In this document: positions 1 to 13,375 of the stretch, piece after piece
How positions within the stretch are numbered: position 1 is the first letter of the stretch
Layout of the letters: every line of letters begins with the position of its first letter
Assembly (NCBI RefSeq): GCF_003254395.2
Contig: NC_037647.1
Span: 345,001-409,000 of the forward strand
DNA length: 64,000 nucleotides
Reading direction: 5' to 3'
Origin: Apis mellifera
Taxonomy: Eukaryota > Arthropoda > Insecta > Hymenoptera > Apidae
Made by a program: the position numbers and the translations under genes
The notes under the pieces: model-generated
Database searches by the model: none
What the model was told of the DNA's origin: nothing
The model's input: only the letters and a program-made list of their open reading frames with translations

Positions 1-3000
1 AAAAAATGATAAAACATATTAATATGCTCATATAGAAAATAACCAAAGCGCAAGTATTATTTATGTTATATCCGATGAAGTACCGATGTCTACTTATCGC
101 GGTAACAATTATGTTTTTCATGAAACTTTTACACAATTGCGTTAAATACGACGAAATAATTGTTAATTTATTATTTTCGCAAAAAAAAAAAAAAAAAATG
201 ATATATATAAAGAGAATAAAAAGATTTAACGCGCAAATATAATTGCAATGCGTGCTCAAAAAATTCGATCATCTCTTTTTTCCTTAAATGTGATCGGTTT
301 TTTTTATTTTAATCGAAAAGAACACATAAAAGGTTTCTTTATAATTTAAATTTTGCTGTAATTTGTCAAACAAAACAAAGACGTTCTCTTCTATATTTTT
401 AAACAAGACGTCAATAAAATACATATCTCTAGTGGCATTTCTATTGTTATCATAGATATAAAAAAATATATAGCTATTACAATTGCAAATTAATGAAGAA
501 AAAAAAGATTAATATTTCCCATACATGCGTCTATTTAGAGATGTTTTGTTATGCTAATAGTTTGAAATTCACGCCTTATGCCGAATATTTTTTATTATAC
601 TTTTAATTAATATTAAATGCATTTCTCAATATAAAAATTTTTTTTAAAAAATAATATAAATAATTTTGATTGTAATTTTTTTTATATCAAATATGAATAT
701 ATTTATTATTTATTAAAATGTCATTAATTTTAAAAAATTTTTCATTTTTTTAAAAGTTATCAATATCTTTTTTTATACTTATTATTCAAAGTTAAATCTC
801 GATATCTTGTAATTGCTTAGAGTTTTTGAATAAATCAATGTCTTCTGTGAATTAATATAATCGGAAGTAGAAAGTTCCTAGAAAAATATATGGAAAAATG
901 ATTTATTATTTATTCTAATTGTCTTAGAAAAATTAGTAACGACATAGTACAAAAAAAAACTATATCATAGAAAGGCATCAAATAAATTTTAGATTACTAA
1001 TATTTAAGATATTAAAAAAAAACTTAAATTACTGCGCAATAAATCTTGAATATACATATATAACAATATAAAAAAAGATATTTTTTCATTAATTTCATGT
1101 TTCAAATATTTCATATTGATCTTAATTTAATGGAATAAGTCTAATGATCGAGGCGTACCGCTTTGATAATTGATATACATAAAACTGAACAATGTAAAAT
1201 AATTTTTTATCCACTTTTTCATCAAATAATCGACAAATTATATAAAAATCCAATTAATATAAAAATTTAAGGATTCTTTTTATATCGATAACAATTTTCA
1301 TCTACGCCTCAAAGTATAATTCGACATAAAGATGTTCGAAATTAAAATGTTTATTTAATTAAAAAAAAATTAAAAATATTAATTACATAATATACATATA
1401 TATATATATACAATACAATTTTCAATTATGCAATATAGTTATATAAAAAATTTTTTATCATAATATCAATTTATTACAAACATAAGTTAATCTAATTTAT
1501 TCTATTGTTCACATAAATTTTTTTTATTTTCGAATTTTTAAGACCTAGAATTGTAACTATAATATGTAATAACAAATGAATAAAGTTGTAATTTGCCAAT
1601 TTTGGTTCTTCATTGCAGCATTTTTTATACTTATACATATTTTTATATATTAATAATATATATTCACATATTTATATTTATTAATCTATATACATATTAT
1701 TAATGTATTCATAATAATGTTGGATACAAACTCATTAAATGCGTGTATATGTGTTGAATGATCTTTCGATTGAGATAAATGTTTGTATAAAATGCTAGTG
1801 TTTGTAACGATAAGATTATATACAATTAGTATATGCAGTATATCTATATGAGGTCTGGATCTTTCATTATATTTCTAACAATAAATAATCGTCTCCGATG
1901 GACAATACATAATGCGTAATATAAAGAAAACTATTTATCCTATCCGACATGTTTACCATAAGATTAGATTAGATTTATTAATTAAATTTCTTTTGTTTTA
2001 TTTTTTGATAAGGATTCATGTCTTTCTGAATCCCTTCCAATAAAAGGATCACGGTTTTTTGATGGGACATAATAATATATAATAATAACTACATAGATAA
2101 ATAATCGCACTTAGTATCTTGATTTGCGATATTCCCAAGTTAGAGGAAAATTTCTCAAACTGAGGAATTTGGTTAACATTAGGATTACGCTCTAATCAAG
2201 CTATTTCAAAAATATATAATTAATGAATGTCAATTAATTAAAAACAATGTCGTACCAAGCAACATCATTCTAATTTCTTTGTTTAGGCTTAGTAGGAGTA
2301 ATTGAAAATAATGGAAAAAAATTTCTGTGCAAAGAACTACTTCAAATAAATAAATCATAAATCTCGCAAGCATATATTGCTTGCAATTAATGAATATATT
2401 GATTTAATTAATACATATTTGAATTTCAATTTATAAATAAAAAATCAAATTTTTTTCATTTAAATTATTTATTATCAAAAAAAATTGTTAAATCTTTTTT
2501 TAGATTTTCTGTTATTAAAGAATAAAATATTTTGTTAAATATGCTTTATTATATAATTTTCATATAAAATCTTTTTTACAATATATAAATACAATACAAT
2601 AATATTACAGTCATACAATATATCAGTAATAAAACAATGAAATATAATAAATAATATAAAAATAAAAATTAAAAAATAATATATAAAAATGAAAAAAAAA
2701 TTAGAAAAAAAAATTAGAAAAAAAAATCGCTGATTATTTTTTCAAAAATATTTAATAAAATTTTTTTCCATTATTTTACATTTATTCTTCATGCCTTTAA
2801 TATAAGTTTTAGAAAGAGTTTTAGAAAAATAATATATATTATATAAAACAATTTTAGAAAAACAATATATTAATATAATATATATAATACAATTATAAGA
2901 TATACTTAAAAAAAAATACTTAAAAAAACATTATAAGATATACTTTAGCTATGATTAGCAATGACTGAAATGAAAAAAAAATTAATGATCATGTTGGTTC

Positions 3001-3336
3001 GCCAAATTAATGTTCACATATATCACAAGGTATGAATATTAAATTAAACTATTTTAGTTTATTATTTTTATTTTCTTTTGCGAAAAAATATATAGTAAAA
3101 TATATAGTAAATATTTATATAATATTTATGTACATGCAAATTATTAATAATACAAATAATTATATATATGCAAATTACATTCAGGAAAATTATCGAAGTA
3201 CATAATGCCAGAAAATTGCTTTATTATTTTCACTATACAAGAACTGCATATTTTTAATGGAATGAAAATAAAATAGTCGAACAAAAGCCGAACACAATCC
3301 TATTCTTTGTTTTCGAAAAACAGTTTCAATTAAAAT
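1..3336. other. AT-rich region downstream of UV opsin, no gene seen
   Basis: No reading frame with recognisable protein content or splice structure was found on either strand. The sequence is dominated by A/T runs and short TA repeats. The part next to the opsin stop codon (about 3000-3336) presumably contains the opsin 3' untranslated region, because the gene is transcribed leftwards into it. The first 150 bases are slightly more GC-rich but hold no clear gene. Confidence 0.6.
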
Positions 3337-6042
3337 TTAGCTCGAGGCCGGTGGTGTATTTACTGTCTCAGTTGTAGTGCTTGTCGAATCAGATATTGGT
3401 TTTTCTTGTAATTCTAGCCATGGTAGTCGTTTCTGTAGTTCTAATCTATTTAAATAGTTACGTATATTTTATGTCATTTTTTTCATAAATTAAAAATTTC
3501 TAGAAATTTATTCTTATACATAATATAATAATAAAATATCAAAATTATGATTAAAATTTATTCATTAAATTCTATCAATAAAAATATTAAAAAACATGAA
3601 AAAAAATTTTAAATAATAAATTATAAAAGAATGTATCAAAAATAATACTTATTAAAAGATATACAAACATTATATCATATATTTTATTATATCTTATATA
3701 TAATAATATAAGATATAATATATATATTATAATTTTATTTAAAAAAAATTATAAATATTATAATAGAAATAAATTAGAAATAATTTTAACTTCTTAATAT
3801 ATATTCTTAACATATTCAAAAACATTTTACAATTGATTATACAAATTTACCTATATTTGGGATGACTTATAGCATATACATATGGATCCAAACAAGCAAC
3901 AGCTTTACATGTACATGCAGGTATCATTGTAACACCAGGTGTTAAAAGTGCTTTATTACCAAATGCACCAATCATTGACATCACGCCATATGGAGTCCAT
4001 GAAAGAACATATAAGAAGCAAATTGTGATGGCAGCCTTCGAATAAACACAAAAATATTAATGATAAATGTCAAAAAATATAATTAATATAGATAATAGTT
4101 ACAGATCTAAAAATAGTTAGTTCTTTAAAAATAGCTAAATAAGTGCATTATTAAATATAAATAATAATATATATTTTTTATTTTAAACAAGAAGATCGAT
4201 AGCAATAGAAAATAAATAAAAAAAATAAATAAAAAAGATTTTATTTTAAAGTACAAGATTGAGCATTGTTTTCTTAATTGTAATAAAATATTTATATATT
4301 TAATATTGATATTAATATTATATTATAAATCAATTACAATTATAAAATAATTACATTATATGATTCGAATTTCGTTTCCATTATTTATAAAAATATTAGA
4401 AATTTAAAACAAAAAGCTTGATATTTAAGCATTATTTTATTAAATTATCACAGTAATGATATTCGATTAATATTAATATTAATAAAATTGTGACAAAAAT
4501 TGATATAATTGATAAAATAAAAAAAAATAATTATAATTTGATTGAAAACATAATAATAAATACCTTTGCTATACGAATTTCAGCACTTTGAGAACTTGTA
4601 TTCGCATTACTTCGTAAACTGTCGACGTTCATTTTCTTTGCCTGTTCTCGAAGTGCTTTCTCATGATTTACGACATGACTGACAATTTGACTATAGTAAT
4701 AGATTATAAGTATCATTGGAATGCAATAGGAGAAAGTAAATATAGTAGCAACAAAAATTCGTATTTCATTAGTGTCAGTCAGATAATCGAAAGAACAACT
4801 GGTAAGAAAGCCTTCTGGTACAAAACGTCCCCATACTCCCATCACAGGCATTAGTGCCCATGGTATGGTATAAGTCCAGATTAATACGATAAATAAAATT
4901 ACTTGTCCACGCGATAATTTGCCATCCAATGGTCTTGCTATTGTACTGAAATAGAATATATTAAACTTATTTTATAAATGAAGACAAGTTTTATGAAGAT
5001 CATAGAATGAAGATTATAGAAAATCTTTTTCATATTGAAAAGATATATATATTATATTATAGAAAATACACTAGATAAAATCTATTTTTATTTATTATTG
5101 AATTAGAATATTGTAAAATTTGACAATAATATTGTCGTAAAAATATTATTATATAGTATTATTATAATATATTCTATAAATTAGTCAACTTTAAATTTTT
5201 CTTTTTCTTTTATATAAAATCAAATTTTTATAAAAATTAAAAAATTAAAATTTGAAGTTTATAAATTCAACAATTTATCTCATATCTATATTTAATAATA
5301 TTATTAATATTTAATAATATTTAATAATATCTTGAAATAAATTATATGATTAATTTTTACGATAGAATTAATTATTTCGATAAATTTATTTATTTATAAT
5401 TTTTCTTATTTAAAAATAAAATAAAATTTCATACCTATATCTATCGTATGCTATAGCTGCATTTGTAATCGCAGCACCGATTCCAGTTAAAGAACCAATA
5501 ACTGCAAATATTTGACATCCTAAGTTTCCCAAAGCAAAACCAGTATTAAAGGAATTGTATATAAAAATAGGTGTCTTGATCATCATAAAGAAGTCACAAA
5601 TTGCCAGATTCACAACAAACATATTTGAAGGAGTCCTTAATGATTTAGCACTTGGAAAAATGATAAAAAATTAAATATGATAAGAATTAATTTAATTTAT
5701 ATTTTTATAATGATAAAAATAAAATTTCAATATTTTATGATATATTAAGAATAAAAAGAAATAGTACAGCAAAAATAATATTAAAGTAATGAATATTTTA
5801 ATAAAGAAAATAACTTACGCGCAAAAGATCCATATTACTAAACCATTTCCGAGTAAAGCAAGAAAAGTAAAAAGGATATATAAAAGGGCCAATAAATAAT
5901 GAAGAGAAGGGTTCGGCTCGGGATAAACCAGCCAATGTTCCGGTATATGAATTAATTCTTCAGCGGGAACATTCCATCCTAGCAAACGTGGTGGTCCTGC
6001 AGGTAAATATCTCGCTTCCCAATGAATACTGTCGTTGGACAT
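3337..6042 (-). CDS. UVop: Ultraviolet-sensitive opsin (UVop), complete, 5 exons
   Basis: This is a rhodopsin-type G-protein-coupled receptor that binds retinal and starts phototransduction in UV photoreceptors. Exons are 5819-6042, 5435-5650, 4564-4945, 3851-4035 and 3337-3445; all junctions are GT-AG and stay in phase, giving 371 residues, the length I recall for bee UV opsin. Seen directly: seven hydrophobic segments, the DRY motif after helix 3 (AYDRYS), the retinal-binding lysine near residue 318 in CTCKAVACLDPYVYA, and a lysine near residue 100 in MMIKTPIF. In insect opsins a lysine at that helix-2 position is linked to UV tuning. The start codon is followed by MSNDSIHWEARYLPAG, matching the bee protein as remembered except possibly one conservative change. 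A TATA box lies about 50 bases upstream. Confidence 0.97.
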
Positions 6043-6088
6043 CTCGATAACTCCGTTTGCCAGCCCCTCTCCTTGATACAGTTGGCTG

Positions 6089-6095
6089 TTTTATA
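6089..6095 (-). promoter_or_regulatory. TATA box of UV opsin
   Basis: TATAAAA reads on the minus strand about 47 bases upstream of the opsin ATG. This puts the transcription start roughly 15-25 bases before the ATG. The surroundings are unusually GC-rich for this window, as expected for a compact opsin promoter. Confidence 0.7.
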
Positions 6096-6129
6096 CCATT
6101 CCTTCTACCACCTTGAATCAACGAAACCT

Positions 6130-6135
6130 TAATCC
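6130..6135 (+). promoter_or_regulatory. Candidate K50-homeodomain (Otd/Crx-type) site in UV opsin promoter
   Basis: TAATCC (GGATTA in the direction of opsin transcription) lies about 35 bases upstream of the TATA box. It is the classic binding core of K50 homeodomain proteins such as Orthodenticle, which controls UV and blue rhodopsin promoters in Drosophila. Function here is inferred from motif and position only. Confidence 0.45.
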
Positions 6136-7118
6136 ACTAGCTTTGTTGGCTTCGTATGAGGATCAGCCGAGGATCATCCTCTAGTTATTCTAGGTCAGCA
6201 AGAACGTGCGTCAACGTCATAAAAGTTAATCACGATAATAGTCAGAATTTTTTTCAAAATCATAGAAATTTCGATTTAATCAAGAATGTTCCTTTGAATT
6301 TGATATATTATTTATTTCATATTTCATTTTTTAAAACATATAATATTTATTAAAACATTAGCTAATAAATAAATAAAAATATAGAAATATTTACTTCAAT
6401 ATAATATATTTATTTATAATTAAAGTTTTATAATTAAAAATTATTTCCATTATTCTCTAGATTTATATATTGCTATATTTAAATATATTTTTATCAGATA
6501 TATAAAGATTATTGTCAAATAATTTTTAAATTAATTTGTAGTTTTTATTAATATTAATATTTTCATAAAGACATTTTCTTGTACCAGTTAAATAATCAGA
6601 AATATTAAATATATAATTTAAAATTAAAGAAATATTTTTAAAAAAATACGTATATAGAATATTAATATATTCATGAAATATCTTTAAAAAATCAATTCTA
6701 AGGACCAAAACAAATACAAAAATTAATATACAAAAATATAAGTTATGATTTATTATTAAATTATAAGTAATTAAAATTTGCATTATATGAAAAAAGATAC
6801 AAATAAAATAAGATTTTATCTCTGTTACACTTTGTTTTCATTTAATACACAAAAAAAAAAAAAACTTAAATTGCTATTTAATAATAAACATTTTTTTCAT
6901 ATCAATTTTTATCTTTATTTTATTCTTTCTATAATAATCGATTCTCTAAAAATATTCCATGAACATATTAATTCTATAATAAAGTATTTTTAATAAAAAA
7001 AATATTATATTAAAATAAAAAGTAAAGAAAATAAAATATTCTTTGTATCTTTTTGCAATAGTTTGCAAAAGTTTTCAACCTGCATAAAATGTACATAATA
7101 TTATAAAATAATAATATA

Positions 7119-7154
<36 letters not shown>

Positions 7155-7186
7155 ATGTATATAATACTTTTACTTGTTTTTAATAG
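6136..7186. other. Intergenic region between UV opsin promoter and FLAD1 3' end
   Basis: About 1 kb. The opsin-proximal 150 bases are of mixed composition and probably hold further promoter sequence. The rest is AT-rich, with a TA/TG simple repeat near 7122-7157. No coding content was recognised; open frames here are low-complexity Asn/Ile/Lys/Tyr translations. Confidence 0.6.
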
Positions 7187-9701
7187 CTACATTCTGCCTT
7201 GTCTTTCTGTAGATTCATCAGTTAAAGTATATGCAGGAAAATATAATGATGTATCATTAGGATCCCGTAATCGTGGATTCGGTATTGTTGTTGATTTTGT
7301 TCCTAAACTTGTATATCCTTTATCGTATAATGAACAATAAGGTACATTATGTTTCAATAAAAATTTCCATACTTGATCATATGACCAATTTAAAATAGGA
7401 TTTACACGAATTAAATTTGGCCAATTTGAATCAGTTGGAGTAAAGGCTTCTAAATTTTCTGAACCAGGATCACCTTTTCTCATTCCCATAAGACTTGCTT
7501 TTATATTTGTCCTTTCATTTAATAATGAACATAATGCTAATCGCATAGGACTTTTTTTTTTTATTAGTTCTAAATCATAGTATTGAACAGCTTTTTCCAC
7601 AAACGAATCCACCTTTAATATACATATAAGTAAAATTCTTTAATTAAATGTCTATAAAAATAAAAATTAAATATTTTATCATATAGGGTAAAGTATTTAA
7701 AATAGATTGTTGAATAATCGCTTACAATAGAAAGAAAAATGTAAAATTTTCTTGATTTTGAAAAATATAATTTAATGACAATAAATTTTTTATAGATGAA
7801 ATCATTTTGAAATATTCTATTGGAATAAAAAACCATATCATGTCATTTAAAAATATATTAAAATATATTAAAATTATATTAAATACCTTCATACACTTTT
7901 TCTATGTCTTCATTTACAAAAAATTTGTTAAAATTAAATATTTTTTAAATATATCTCTAAAACAAAGCAAGTTTGATTTAATACTTTTCTTTCTATTATA
8001 AAAAGTAAATAAATTATTCAGATAACTTGTTATAGATATTTCATTTTGAATATGCAAATTATATAAATATAAATAAATTAGAAATGTAATTTAATAATTT
8101 TTACTATTTTTTTTTACTTTACTATTTTTAAACTTACTTCTGGAAATGGTTCTGCTATTACATATAAGCATAATAATGAAGAGATATTTTGTAATTTTGT
8201 AATACAGGCAGCTAAATGTAAAACTACTGTGCAATCTTTTCCACCATTAAAGCTAATAAAAATTTCTTCTGGTTTATACCTTTTAAAAATATATATATTA
8301 TAAAATAAAATAAAAATATATATATGAAATAAATTGTATGTACTAAATATATATAAAAAGTGAATTATAAAAAAATTTTAGATTTATTCCTATATTAAAT
8401 GAAAATAATTTTATAACAAAATATTTTGTATAAGCTCAACATACTTACATTTTATAACATTGTTGCAAAATATCTACTGCACATTTTATATGTACTTCAT
8501 TTTCAGCATCTTTAAGAACTGTTTCTGCTTGATAATAACTAAATCCATCTTTTAAATTTCGAATTTTTTGAATTGGTAAAGAATATAATAATTTTGCTTT
8601 TGCTTCCAAAACATCCTCTTTCTTTCCTTCTAATGTAATTCTTGTAAAAGAACACTCTGGTATTATTTGTGGATAACTACCAATATTAATTTTATCTTTC
8701 CAAAGCTTAACATGTTCATCTAAAATTTGTACTATTGATAACTCATTTAAATTAATATCTATTTGTTCAAAATATAAAGGAATATTTCCTTTTAATTGAG
8801 GTATAATTGTATCAATAGAAAATTCAAAATATTTTGGTGAGCCCGGTAATATGTATATATTTTTTACTTTTACTATGGCATATTTTTCTGAAAATTATTT
8901 TTTATAATTAATTTCAGCAATAAAAATTTTTTATTCATATAAATAATATAATATACTAATAATATTAAAATTTATTTAACATAAAATTTTAAGAATAATT
9001 TTGTATTCAATTTTTTTTTATTAAACAAAATTTACTCACTTGGTGAATATACGTAAATAAGTTCACAAGGTCGTGGCACAATAGTAAGACGTTGAGTTTC
9101 TTTTTTATGATTAGGAAAAAGATTTAAGTAGATATCAACTAATTCTTCATGTTGTTCAAGCTTTAATCCCAAACCTTTAGCTATAGCTTCATATGTTACA
9201 TCATCATGTGTAGGTCCAACACCACCAGATGTAAATACAATAGAATATTCTTTGGAGAAATCAAGTACAGTTTTTGCAATTTCATCCACCTAACATAAAA
9301 TGCTACATTATATGTAGTGAGAATTTAGATTTCAATAAGAACATACATAAAAATATATTTATATCTTAAAAATTGTATATTTTAATAAAATTTTAAAAAA
9401 TATAACAAAATATTATTTTCTTAATAAAATAAATAAAAAATATAAAAATTTAATAAAATTTAATATTTATATAATTATATGATTAAAATATAAATATTTT
9501 ATAATTTTCACACAATTATGAAAAACAAAGATTTTTTTAAAAAATACACACAATATCAAGAATCACTGTTACTTTCCGAAGTTTAATACCAGAAGCTTGT
9601 AATTTTTTTGCCAAGTATGATGTATTTGTATCTATAATTTGTCCACGTAGAATTTCGTCTCCTATTACAATTAAACCAGCAGTATAGACAGTTTCCATCA
9701 T
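7187..9701 (-). CDS. FLAD1: FAD synthase (MoaB-like domain plus PAPS-reductase-type domain), 5 exons
   Basis: The enzyme adenylylates FMN with ATP to make FAD. Exons are 9552-9701, 9040-9289, 8449-8887, 8138-8279 and 7187-7612; joined in phase they give 468 residues. The N-terminal half is a molybdopterin-binding/MoaB-like domain with IVIGDEILRGQIIDTN and FTSGGVGPTHDDVT. The C-terminal half is the catalytic PP-loop domain, seen in EEIFISFNGGKDCTV, in LMGMRKGDPGSENLEAF and in the tail IPNPRLRDP. This two-domain order is that of animal FLAD1. Two ATGs are adjacent (9701 and 9698); the first is taken. An AG lies 16 bases upstream, so an extra 5' exon, for instance for a mitochondrial leader, cannot be excluded. 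Confidence 0.93.
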
Positions 9702-10044
9702 GAATGGTTTTCCTGTGCAGATTAAAATACATTTATATTTATGAATTCTTCATTTAAAATTTATGGAAAATTAAAATTATCATTAATCAAATAAGATATC
9801 ATAAAGCTTTTTGACACATTTATTTATGTCCAGATAAATAAAAAGAGATAATTAGGTGATAAGAAACAAATCCATTAAGTTTATGTATTTAATTATATTT
9901 ATTTGATAAAAAATTTGTTCATTAAAAACTTACATAATATAATATTTACAATATTTTTAATATATTGTATAAAATAAATGAATATTATATTGTTAATTAA
10001 ATACAAAATATTATAAGTTTCAAACACTAAACTAAAAATATTGA
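9702..10044. other. Spacer between FLAD1 and RBIS
   Basis: A short AT-rich spacer that should hold the RBIS 3' untranslated region and the FLAD1 promoter. No further gene is visible. Confidence 0.6.
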
Positions 10045-10514
10045 TCAAATTTGCATTTTGTCAACTAAAGAAGTTGGTATATCAGTTTGTACTAGTGCTA
10101 TATTTTGCATCTTCTTTTTTTTATCTTGTTTTGCATTAGTTTTTATTTTTGATTTAGATTTATTTACTTCTCTTTGTAATTCTTGAAATTGTTGATCAAT
10201 TTGCACTGTCTTATGTGTATTTCTCTTAGTTGTTTTATTTTTTTTCAAGTCCAACTATTAAAATGAAGAAAAATTGGATATATTAATATATTATTATATT
10301 AATTTATTGTATTCTATTGTCTTATTACACATATTATTGAAATCTAAATACATTTTATTTTTGTAGTTTATATTGTCTTAAAAAATTCACTTACTTTTTT
10401 TAAATTAATCATCACTTTTTGCGCTTTTGCTTTTAGTTTAACACTACGAACTGTTGCTACTTTAAACACATTTTTGTTCATTTGTTTCTTTTGTAATTTC
10501 TTGTTTTTTCCCAT
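10045..10514 (-). CDS. RBIS: Ribosomal biogenesis factor RBIS (C8orf59 homologue), 2 exons
   Basis: A small basic nucleolar-type protein. Human RBIS is needed for normal ribosome assembly. Exon 1 is 10395-10514 and exon 2 is 10045-10254, giving 109 residues (human 100). The N-terminus MGKNKKLQKKQMNKNVFKVA aligns with human MAKNKLRGPKSRNVFHIAS as remembered. The second segment QKVMINLKK precedes a charged helix with QQFQELQREVNK, and the C-terminus SLVDKMQI parallels the end of the human protein. Its first 53 bases overlap the 3' end of the TRMT5 coding sequence in another frame. A second ATG at 10481 would still overlap. Basic N-terminal clusters fit a nucleolar protein. Identity rests on short similarity, so it is less certain than its neighbours. 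Confidence 0.83.
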
Positions 10515-11880
10515 TATTTTCTGTAATATTATTACTTACATATATACCAAAATTATTTTCCATTTTTAATTTCTTCATTGCTGGCTCCTCGCCCATTAAT
10601 ATATTTTTGGTCAATAAAAATGATATACGAATCATTTCTTTACTTAAAGAAACATTTCTGACATAATGTAAATCAAGTAAGGAATTAGATGTTAATGTAC
10701 AGCCAAGCTTTTTTTCTATTAATAATTGTGCCAATTTACAACCATTTTCTCCTTTATTTGTTTTTACAAAACAGTATAAATGAATAATTGGAGGTCGATA
10801 ACAAATTTGTTTAATTTCATTTTCATTAAAATCAAAAAATACATCTAAAAATTCAATTGCAAGTGCTGGCAAATTCATTATTATATGTTCTATACCACTT
10901 TGATTAATAGCTCGCCTATTTAAAATATCAGTTTTAAAAATAGTTTTTAAAAAATCTCTACCATCCATATTAAAAGATTGAATATTTGTTTTAACTTTAT
11001 TAGTGATGATATTTTTTTGTAACCATTTATAAGATTCAGGATTTAAGTCATTTGCAAATACTTTAATTCCTTTACAAGCAGCAGGAATAGCAAATGGTCC
11101 AACTCCAGCAAATACATCATATAAAACATCATTAGGTTTCATAAATGTTATTAAATTTTTGTGTTCTGTACTTAAGCGAGGATTCCAATAAACTTGAGAA
11201 AAATCTAACTCATATATATAACCATTTTCTTTTACTGTTGCAATGGTATTTTTATCACCTGCAAGGATTTCTAAAGTGAAATTTCTAAAAGTTGTATGAA
11301 TAATATTTATTTTGTTCAAAACTGTTCGAACACTTGGAATTGTATCAAGATAAACTTGACCAATAATAGTTTTATATGGTAAATGTATATCACGTAGATT
11401 TAAATGCACAATATGACCAATTATGCTATATGAGGTTGGAACGTCAATTTCCTTAGGCAAAATAGCTCTTAATATATCATAAGATTGCCAGTTATCATAT
11501 TTCAAAATTATTTTTGTTATTCCAAATTGATTGTACGTTTCTAGTAATTGCTTTTTTTCATCTTCTACAAAATCTTCAAAAGTTTGTATTAACAGTGGAT
11601 TCAAATATATAATAGTTTCATTATCCATACTCTGAATTGGTTTAAAATTTTTTATTTTAAATAAATATTTTTTTACTATAGGTATTATATTTGATAGTTT
11701 TATACCATGAACTTTTAAAAATGGTAATTCAACAGTAGTTGTGAATGCAGTGCGATCCAAACATGTCATTCCTCGTACTGATTCCGGAGGAACCAGCAAA
11801 GAAGTCATTTTAGTATATAAACGATATTGAATCCAAACGTATTGCTTGATTAATGTAGTTAAATAATTACGCACAATCAT
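10462..11880 (-). CDS. TRMT5: tRNA (guanine-37-N1)-methyltransferase TRMT5/Trm5, single exon
   Basis: This SAM-dependent enzyme makes m1G37 next to the anticodon, which prevents frameshifting. The 472-residue frame is uninterrupted. Family features seen: PPESVRGMTCLDRTAF near residues 32-47, the SAM-binding motif VLYDVFAGVGPFAIP followed by VFANDLNPESYKWL, and the catalytic NLPALAIEFLD. The first 24 residues lack acidic residues and are rich in Arg, Lys, Thr and Tyr, so they could be a mitochondrial leader; the Met at residue 25 (KMTSLLVPPE) would give a cytosolic form, as in dual-targeted Trm5. The last 30 or so residues are a low-complexity tail and overlap the RBIS start. TRMT5 and RBIS probably share a transcript or a 3' region. 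Confidence 0.95.
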   Translation of the reverse strand: MIVRNYLTTLIKQYVWIQYRLYTKMTSLLVPPESVRGMTCLDRTAFTTTVELPFLKVHGIKLSNIIPIVKKYLFKIKNFKPIQSMDNETIIYLNPLLIQTFEDFVEDEKKQLLETYNQFGITKIILKYDNWQSYDILRAILPKEIDVPTSYSIIGHIVHLNLRDIHLPYKTIIGQVYLDTIPSVRTVLNKINIIHTTFRNFTLEILAGDKNTIATVKENGYIYELDFSQVYWNPRLSTEHKNLITFMKPNDVLYDVFAGVGPFAIPAACKGIKVFANDLNPESYKWLQKNIITNKVKTNIQSFNMDGRDFLKTIFKTDILNRRAINQSGIEHIIMNLPALAIEFLDVFFDFNENEIKQICYRPPIIHLYCFVKTNKGENGCKLAQLLIEKKLGCTLTSNSLLDLHYVRNVSLSKEMIRISFLLTKNILMGEEPAMKKLKMENNFGIYVSNNITENNGKKQEITKETNEQKCV

Positions 11881-13273
11881 CTATGAAATTATATAATCCC
11901 TTAATATGATGCCCTACAAAGAATTTCTAATTATCTCATTTAATTTGATAAATATATATATTATATATTTTTAACATAATTTATTTTATAATAAATTTAA
12001 AACAATATCAATAAAATATGAAGTATTAAAAATTTTCTATACTACATTATATTTTATTTTACATAAAATATTCATATATAAATGATTATTGTTATATCAT
12101 ATTTATATGATATAATAATTATTACTTTATTAATTATTAAACAATAACAATTAATAAATGATAATAATAATTACTATTAAAATATGTGGATGCTTCATTA
12201 TACACATATTATTTCTTTTTATATTACATATATTATATATACATTATTATATAAGATTTATTATATATATAATTCAGCAAAAATATAAATATTTTATTTT
12301 TTTTTATAATTAAAATAATGCGAATAACTAGGATAATAAAATATTTTATAAAAGTAATTAGCAATAAAAATAATTTATAAAAATAATTTTGCAATAAAAT
12401 TCCAATGAATTAAAATTTCATAATTTATTATTACTAAACAAAGTTGTTATTAAAATTTATAAAATAATAAATATAAAAATAAAAAAAAAATAAATTTAAT
12501 TATATTAAAAAATTTATAATATTTATAATATTATATTAATATAATATAATATTGATCAACAACTAATCTATTTTTGAAAATTTATATTATTCCATGGAAT
12601 ATAAAAATATTGATAAACTTAAACAATTGTAATAGATCTAAAGAATAAATTTGTTTTTGAAATACATATATAACAATTTGAAAAATATAAAAAATAAATT
12701 TATTCTTTATAATAAATATAATTCTTTTTTATTCATTTATAATAAATAAATAAATGAATAAAAAACAGATGTAAATTTACCTTTTGTTTTTTTTTTTTTG
12801 AAGAACTAATGTACTTTGTAATTAAACAAAAGATATTCCATTGATTAAGTAGGGTTATCAACTACACGTTTTATTTGTATAATACGTGAATCAAGTTATG
12901 AGTAAAAATATATAAATGAAAAATATTTTTATATAAACTATTAATAATTTTTTAAATTAATAAAATTCTGATTTCAAATAAAAAATGCATAATAAATAAA
13001 ATAATATTTCATTTAATAACTAAAATAAATAAAAATACATGCAAATACTTAAATACTTAATTATTTAATATTTGCATTGATTACTCTTCAAATATTTCCT
13101 TAAAAATTAGATGAAAATTAAAATTATACAAAATTAAAAGAAATATCGATTTGTACATTTCCATACAATTTTATGGTATATGGTTATGATTTCCATAAAA
13201 TTTTATAATAATTCTAAATAATTAAATTCAAATAAATATATGTATTTTATTAATATTATTGAATTATATATAT

Positions 13274-13345
13274 AATTTAAGAATTTTATATTTAAAATAT
13301 ATGTATATATACATATATATATTTTAAATATAAAATTCTTAAATT
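13274..13345. repeat. Near-perfect inverted repeat, arms about 29 bases
   Basis: The left arm begins AATTTAAGAATTTTATATTT at 13274. Its reverse complement ends at 13345, with a short TA-rich centre. The complementarity runs well beyond simple TA alternation, since the arms include AAGAATTTT / AAAATTCTT, so this is more than a microsatellite. Confidence 0.7.
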
Positions 13346-13375
13346 CTTATATATCAAATATAATAAATAACAAAT

